Positions 59,774-64,000 of a stretch of DNA of 64,000 nucleotides are shown piece by piece. The stretch comes from WTFY01 sp965205275 (GTDB lineage: Bacteria > Pseudomonadota > Gammaproteobacteria > UBA4575). The stretch covers positions 1 through 64,000 of the forward strand of contig CBDBGX010000001.1 of the NCBI GenBank assembly GCA_965205275.1. The letters run 5' to 3'. The notes below the pieces were generated by a model that searched no databases, was not told the DNA's origin, and worked only from the letters and a program-made list of their open reading frames with translations. The position numbers and the translations under genes are program-made. Within the stretch, counting starts at the first letter, position 1. Every line of letters begins with the position of its first letter.

Positions 59774-60453
59774 GTATCTTCTACAATGGCCCCGTCCCTC
59801 AGGAATACCTGACGACTGGCATAACCCATCACCATAGGGTCATGGGTGGCGGTAATAATGGTCATCCCATGTTTCTCATTGAGTTCCTTGAGCAGGTCCA
59901 ACAACTCTCCGGTGGTACCTGTATCCAGATTGGCGCTGGGTTCGTCGGCGAGCAGCAAAACCGGCCGTGTAGCAATAGCCCGTGCGATAGCTACACGCTG
60001 TTGCTGGCCCCCGGACATATCGCCGGGAAGTCTGTCGGCAAGTTTCTCAAGTCCAACGGTTCCCAGAGTTTCCATGGCTCGTTGCGAACGTTCAGACCTG
60101 GAAATACCCTGTAACTGCATGATGAAACCGACATTCTCTCTGGCTGTCAGCACTGTTAGCAGGTTATACGCCTGGAAAACGAAGCCGATTTTCTCCAGGC
60201 GGAGATCAGATAGCTGATTCTCATTCATTCCCAAGAGACTCACACCATCAACAATGACGTCTCCATCATCAGCCCTGTCCAGGCCGCCGATCAGGTTCAG
60301 CAGCGTCGACTTACCCGAGCCTGATGGCCCGGCGAGACTGATAAAATCGCCGCGACGCACCTCGAGGTTCACGCCTCGCAAGGCATGAACGGGTACTGCT
60401 TCTTCACTATAGGTACGGCACGCGCCGATGACTTGAACAACCACATCGCTCAT
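59770..60453 (-). CDS. ABC transporter ATPase (LolD/MacB type)
   Basis: The 227-residue ATPase has Walker A GPSGSGKST (about 43), Q-loop FVFQAYNLL, signature MSGGQQQRVAIARAI and Walker B VLLLADEPSANLD followed by TATHDP. GLDRADDGDVIVDG and the short length match the LolD/MacB/FtsE class that powers mechanotransmission exporters rather than importers. It overlaps its permease by four bases (60450-60453) and the barrel gene by four. Confidence 0.92.
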   Translation of the reverse strand: MSDVVVQVIGACRTYSEEAVPVHALRGVNLEVRRGDFISLAGPSGSGKSTLLNLIGGLDRADDGDVIVDGVSLLGMNENQLSDLRLEKIGFVFQAYNLLTVLTARENVGFIMQLQGISRSERSQRAMETLGTVGLEKLADRLPGDMSGGQQQRVAIARAIATRPVLLLADEPSANLDTGTTGELLDLLKELNEKHGMTIITATHDPMVMGYASRQVFLRDGAIVEDT

Positions 60454-61661
60454 CTTCGAAGTGCCTCCACTGGCGTGAGTTTAACGGACCTGAGTGCCGG
60501 ATAGAGACTGGCTAACACGCCGAATACGATGCTGAGTACGGCAACCAGCACCACGTCAGCCGCATACAGTCGCAGGACGAGTTTTTCAGGTACGCCATAC
60601 CTTTCCATACCCTGACCGAAATAGGACAGGTCCAGCTCGGAAGGTAGTATCTGAAACACCAGCCAGCCGAGAATGATGCCGATGGCGATGCCAATCAACA
60701 TGATGAAAGTGGACTCAAGCACAACCTGCATGACTACTGCACCTGGGCGCATGCCCACTGCGCGGAGCATGCCCAGTTCTCGGGTCCGCTCCATAACGGA
60801 TGTCACCAGCGTATTGACCAGCCCAAAGACCAGTGCGGTCATGACGATGATAAAGTAGATGAAAATCGCACTATCCGCGAACAGAAAAAATGCAGCCGCC
60901 ATGGGTTCCAGTTGCTGCCAGGTTTTAACCTCAAGATCAGTAAAGAATTCGAGCAGAGAATCAAGCAGATTCAATTGCCCGGTAGCGTCGACCAATAGAA
61001 CTGATAATTCAGTAACAAGCTCGGTATCCACCAATTGTTGCAGGGCGGTAACTCCCGTGAAAACAAATAGCTTCTCCATACCGCTGCCCTGGGCATCGTA
61101 GACTCCGGCGATTCTGAACCCCGCTTCCCGATTCAGTCCATCGGAGCCCTGCGTGATGATCACGAGCCGTCGACCCAGCTGTGTCTCCAGTTGTACCGCC
61201 ATTTCCCGGCCAATGACAATGCGTCGATCTGATGAATTGCTTAAGGGCTCTCCATCATAGGTCACTTTGCTGAGAAAGGAGATGGTCTCGCGTTCGGGGT
61301 CCACCCCTACCAGTTGAACACCTCGAGTCTCTCTTTCGCTCATGATGACGGCCGGAATGCGAATGCGATGGGCCCAGCCTGCAACTTCTTCGCTGATGGC
61401 CGTTGCCTCCCAGCCTTCCTTTGGCAGGAAACCACGTTCGATGCCGGGATCATCAAGGTAGCCGGGCGCATGAATTCTGACGTGGCCATTCAGATTGGCG
61501 ATGGCCTGCTCCCTGAGATCATGCTGCATACCGCGAATGAATGTGTTCGCCATCATGACGGTGAAGACGGCTACCGCAATCGCCAGTAAAAGCATGAGAT
61601 TGCGTCGACGATGCCGAATAATGTTGCGTACACTCAGTTGCGTTAACAGTGTTATCGGCAT
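60450..61661 (-). CDS. FtsX/MacB-type ABC permease, second of two
   Basis: The 403-residue protein has an N-terminal transmembrane helix (NLMLLLAIAVAVFTVMMANTF), a periplasmic MacB-like domain (to about 255), then three membrane helices (FLFADSAIFIYFIIVMTALVFGLVNTL, FIMLIGIAIGIILGWLVFQIL, VVLVAVLSIVFGVLASLYPAL). The TM2 neighbourhood MERTRELGMLRAVGM and the C-terminal PALRSVKLTPVEALRR are the FtsX family hallmarks. It pairs with the permease at 61665 as a heterodimer like LolC/LolE. Confidence 0.9.
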   Translation of the reverse strand: MPITLLTQLSVRNIIRHRRRNLMLLLAIAVAVFTVMMANTFIRGMQHDLREQAIANLNGHVRIHAPGYLDDPGIERGFLPKEGWEATAISEEVAGWAHRIRIPAVIMSERETRGVQLVGVDPERETISFLSKVTYDGEPLSNSSDRRIVIGREMAVQLETQLGRRLVIITQGSDGLNREAGFRIAGVYDAQGSGMEKLFVFTGVTALQQLVDTELVTELSVLLVDATGQLNLLDSLLEFFTDLEVKTWQQLEPMAAAFFLFADSAIFIYFIIVMTALVFGLVNTLVTSVMERTRELGMLRAVGMRPGAVVMQVVLESTFIMLIGIAIGIILGWLVFQILPSELDLSYFGQGMERYGVPEKLVLRLYAADVVLVAVLSIVFGVLASLYPALRSVKLTPVEALRR

Positions 61662-61664
61662 GAG

Positions 61665-62948
61665 CTATTCTGCCGCCCGCAATGCCTGAACGGCCTGAAT
61701 ATGTCTCAGTCGCAGGCCCGGGATGATTGCGGCGAGCTGAGTTCCCACCAGCATTACAGGAATTGCAAAGTAGAGTGAACCCTCTGAAAACACGGGATAC
61801 ATTCGGTCGGGCATCGACATGGCCTGGAACACTTCGTCCGCAAGCTTCGGTAACGGGATTCCCGTCTCACTCAGGATGCCAATGCCCAAACCCGTTATTG
61901 CCAACCCCAGAACGATACCAAGCAGACAGACGAACAATGCCTCAATCTGCAACTGGATAATGATGTGGCGAACACGCATGCCCACAGCCATGAGCATGCC
62001 AAACTCGGGCATCCGCTCAAAAATGATCATCATAAAAGAGTTGACGACGCTGAAGATGACGATAATGGCCACCAGTATAAACATGACGTACGTACCGATC
62101 AGCTTCAACTCTATCATCTGTACCATTTCAGGCTGTAATTCACGCCAACTCAGGCTGCGAACACCGGTACGATCAAGTTGCGGGGCGAGTTGCTCGCTGG
62201 CTTCCACGGATTCAGCAATGATGACGATGGCATGGGCTTCGTCGGCGCCAAGGTTCCATGCATACCGAAAGTCTTCGAGTGACACCTGCGCAATGGCCCG
62301 GTCCAGTTCAGGCTGTCCACTGGTGTAGGTGCCGACGACCTCAGTGACCAGTGCCGCCACACCGCCTTCGACAGCTGTGCCCAGAATGACCAGTTCGTCA
62401 CCGATTGAGATGCCCAGGTTACGAGCCAGAGCAGAGCCAATAAATGATTCGCCAGGTCTCTGGATGTATCTGCCCTGCACCTGCATATTGATCAGGGTTG
62501 ACCACTTTGCTTCCTGTTCATACTGCACGCCGATAATCTGGGCGCCAAAGCTACGTTCACCGGAAGATGTCAGCGCATAAGATTGTGCCCGGGCAGAAAC
62601 GACTTCGACCTCCGGCTGTGATGCAACGTCGGCGATGATGTTATCAACGCCCCGAATACTGTTTTCAACGGCCGGGTCATCTTCATAGGCAGGATGTTGT
62701 AGCTGAATATGACCGAGCATAATGTGCGCCGAGTTGTCGACCGCGCCGATAAATGCGCCAACCTGCAGTGACCTCATTAAACCAAGCAGTAGAATGGCAA
62801 AGGCGATGCCGCTGGCGGTAAGCCAGGTCCGACGCCGGGTACGCATGACATTCCGCCAGGCCATGCTCAACAGGTCAGGCGTGGCGCGATGTGGCACGGG
62901 ACCTGGTACAGGATTTAAAGCTTCCCGGGAGAGGGTGATATCAGTCAT
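61665..62948 (-). CDS. FtsX/MacB-type ABC permease, first of two
   Basis: The 427-residue permease has the same layout as its neighbour: one N-terminal helix (WLTASGIAFAILLLGLM), a large periplasmic domain, and three C-terminal helices (TYVMFILVAIIVIFSVVNSFM, EALFVCLLGIVLGLAITGLGI, YFAIPVMLVGTQLAAIIPG). The motifs are FERMPEFGMLMAVGM and PGLRLRHIQAVQALRAAE. It is 3 bp before the second permease. Such permeases move lipoproteins or other envelope substrates out of the inner membrane. Confidence 0.9.
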   Translation of the reverse strand: MTDITLSREALNPVPGPVPHRATPDLLSMAWRNVMRTRRRTWLTASGIAFAILLLGLMRSLQVGAFIGAVDNSAHIMLGHIQLQHPAYEDDPAVENSIRGVDNIIADVASQPEVEVVSARAQSYALTSSGERSFGAQIIGVQYEQEAKWSTLINMQVQGRYIQRPGESFIGSALARNLGISIGDELVILGTAVEGGVAALVTEVVGTYTSGQPELDRAIAQVSLEDFRYAWNLGADEAHAIVIIAESVEASEQLAPQLDRTGVRSLSWRELQPEMVQMIELKLIGTYVMFILVAIIVIFSVVNSFMMIIFERMPEFGMLMAVGMRVRHIIIQLQIEALFVCLLGIVLGLAITGLGIGILSETGIPLPKLADEVFQAMSMPDRMYPVFSEGSLYFAIPVMLVGTQLAAIIPGLRLRHIQAVQALRAAE

Positions 62949-62954
62949 CAGCGC

Positions 62955-63761
62955 TTATTCACCAGCTTTGAGATAGAACAGAGTAAACATCTGATCATCC
63001 ACTTCAATATCAAAATCCGCATTGCCCCAGATCAACTCAGTATACTTGTCAGGAGATTCGAGTTTACTCATTCGCATGCGGGTAGCCATCATACGCCCGT
63101 CACGTTCGCTCACTTCAAGGGTTTCCATTTTCTTGAGGGGTTCAAAATTCTGGTCAAAAAAGGTGTGCAGCAGCAGCACATAGTCATCACGAATCAACAT
63201 TTCTTCTTTACCCCATACCACCGGGGCATCATCATGGGGTATCGCGACCAGCGTATAGATCTTGTGCTCTTCTTCTACATGTATCGATTCGATACTGAGG
63301 TCATAGTCATCAAGCCAGGAATCTGAACGTGACAGGTCCGTATAGGAAAAATCGGAACCACCCCAGCTCTGGGACATGAGGCTGTAGGGCAGTCGAATTG
63401 TTCGGTTCAGCCTGGGCGTAAAGGTCCACATTTTGTTGTCCAGCTTCAGCGTTGCGTTGCCCGCGTCTTTTGCAGGCGCCACAAAACGAATGAGTGTGTC
63501 TTTGCGCCCCCGTGTCCATGTTTTGAGGCTGGATGTGCGCTGCCAGTCAGGTCGATGAATGACCATGGTAAATTCGGCATAGGAGGAAACGCCTCGAGTC
63601 TGGTCAACTGCGCCGGCAATGAGTTCCCTGGCGGTCATATTGTCGGATTCGATGGCCACTGTCTCTGCATTGGCTACAGATACCGTGAGCATCATTGCCG
63701 ACAATATGAGCTGCCTTAGTCTGTTGAAGACGTTATTATCATGCATCAGTATTTTCATCAA
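62955..63761 (-). CDS. LolA-like outer-membrane lipoprotein-sorting protein
   Basis: The 268-residue periplasmic protein has a signal peptide (QLILSAMMLTVSVANAE) and the LolA-like fold of the pfam17131 group. Landmarks are TRGVSSYAEFTMVIHRPDWQ, RGRKDTLIRFVAPAKDAGN, MWTFTPRLNRTIRLPYSLM, SWGGSDFSYTDLSRSD and WGKEEMLIRDDYVLLLHTFFD. These proteins carry lipid-like or acylated cargo across the periplasm, often beside RND or ABC exporters. It is the first gene of the operon, 6 bp from the first permease. Upstream lies the repeat cluster at 63769. Confidence 0.85.
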   Translation of the reverse strand: MMKILMHDNNVFNRLRQLILSAMMLTVSVANAETVAIESDNMTARELIAGAVDQTRGVSSYAEFTMVIHRPDWQRTSSLKTWTRGRKDTLIRFVAPAKDAGNATLKLDNKMWTFTPRLNRTIRLPYSLMSQSWGGSDFSYTDLSRSDSWLDDYDLSIESIHVEEEHKIYTLVAIPHDDAPVVWGKEEMLIRDDYVLLLHTFFDQNFEPLKKMETLEVSERDGRMMATRMRMSKLESPDKYTELIWGNADFDIEVDDQMFTLFYLKAGE

Positions 63762-63768
63762 TATCGCT

Positions 63769-64000
63769 ATTCGGGGGACAGTTTACTTAATTCTATTCGT
63801 ATTCGGGGGACAGTTTACTTAATTTGTTCTTGTTCGAGAATTCAACACCGCGGTGATTACTTCCTGTCAATCCGTTAATTTTTAAACCAACAATATGTGA
63901 ATGTCGCAACTAAAACTCTCGGAAGTCGACTTTCAGGACAGGAACTAATTTGTTATTCGTTATTCGGGGGACAGGTTATTCGGGAGACAGATTACTTAAT
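63769..64000 (+). repeat. Cluster of ATTCGGGGGACAGTTTACTT repeats at the right edge
   Basis: Copies begin at 63769 and 63801 (32-bp spacing), then at 63962 and 63978, the last two as variants ATTCGGGGGACAGGTT and ATTCGGGAGACAGATTACTT. The cluster runs to the window end. The same sequence is at 22880. Between 63830 and 63960 no gene is visible. In many gammaproteobacteria this sequence immediately precedes a RAYT (Y1_Tnp) transposase, so one may start just beyond base 64000. Confidence 0.75.

Overview
The window is chromosomal DNA of a gammaproteobacterium, judged from housekeeping gene order, type IV pilus genes, a gamma-type PEP carboxylase and a homodimeric pyruvate dehydrogenase E1. Species cannot be named. 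Dispersed short repeats that look like REP or REP-transposase (RAYT) sequences suggest a repeat-rich, probably environmental, genome. All functional calls come from motifs and remembered family features; no database search was run.

Left block (1-13 kb): the start of pilB diverges from two type IV prepilin genes and a tRNA-Thr, then come a phytanoyl-CoA dioxygenase-like gene, nadC, ampD, ampE, a BtuF-like binding protein, aceE and aceF. This keeps the old gammaproteobacterial order pilB-pilA-(tRNA-Thr)-nadC-ampDE-aceEF. A CoA-precursor cluster panB-panC-coaX follows, then a small heat-shock protein.

13-23 kb: an aspartoacylase-like M14 protein, an unrecognised protein, a sodium:solute symporter, a YbdK-like carboxylate-amine ligase, and a PPi-dependent phosphofructokinase facing a membrane pyrophosphatase of the K+-dependent type (a pyrophosphate module). 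A DUF2333 membrane protein and a repeat element follow.

23-33.5 kb: a second conserved block: a stand-alone DsbD N-terminal domain, aroQ, accB, accC, prmA, a zinc-ribbon/DUF3426 protein, purH and purD. The dusB-fis pair usual before purH is absent. purH carries an in-frame repeat insertion. Then folM-like pteridine reductase and cca on the other strand.

33.5-47 kb: two damaged enoyl-CoA hydratase paralogues (one apparently cut short, one frameshifted), an NAD(P)-binding protein, ppc, a complete TnpB-only IS605-type element, assorted oxidoreductases, a pyroglutamyl-peptidase-like gene, and several local duplications (an 80-bp tandem repeat of an alcohol dehydrogenase 3' end; a duplicated methyltransferase 5' end).

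47-58.5 kb: a DUF222/HNH protein with a large Gln-rich repeat insert, a VOC protein, a double-ATPase peptide transporter protein, a DyP peroxidase, an LLM flavin oxidoreductase, then an islet with a serine-recombinase remnant, a Phd/VapC-type toxin-antitoxin pair with a perfect palindromic operator candidate, and an AT-rich lipoprotein. Dienelactone hydrolase, NIPSNAP-like and aldo/keto reductase genes follow.

58.5-64 kb: a tight five-gene minus-strand operon (LolA-like periplasmic protein, two FtsX/MacB-type permeases, their ATPase, a beta-barrel protein) that looks like a complete inner-to-outer-membrane export or sorting system of unknown substrate. It is the best candidate for an undescribed system here. 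The window ends in a cluster of repeats of the kind found beside RAYT transposase genes.
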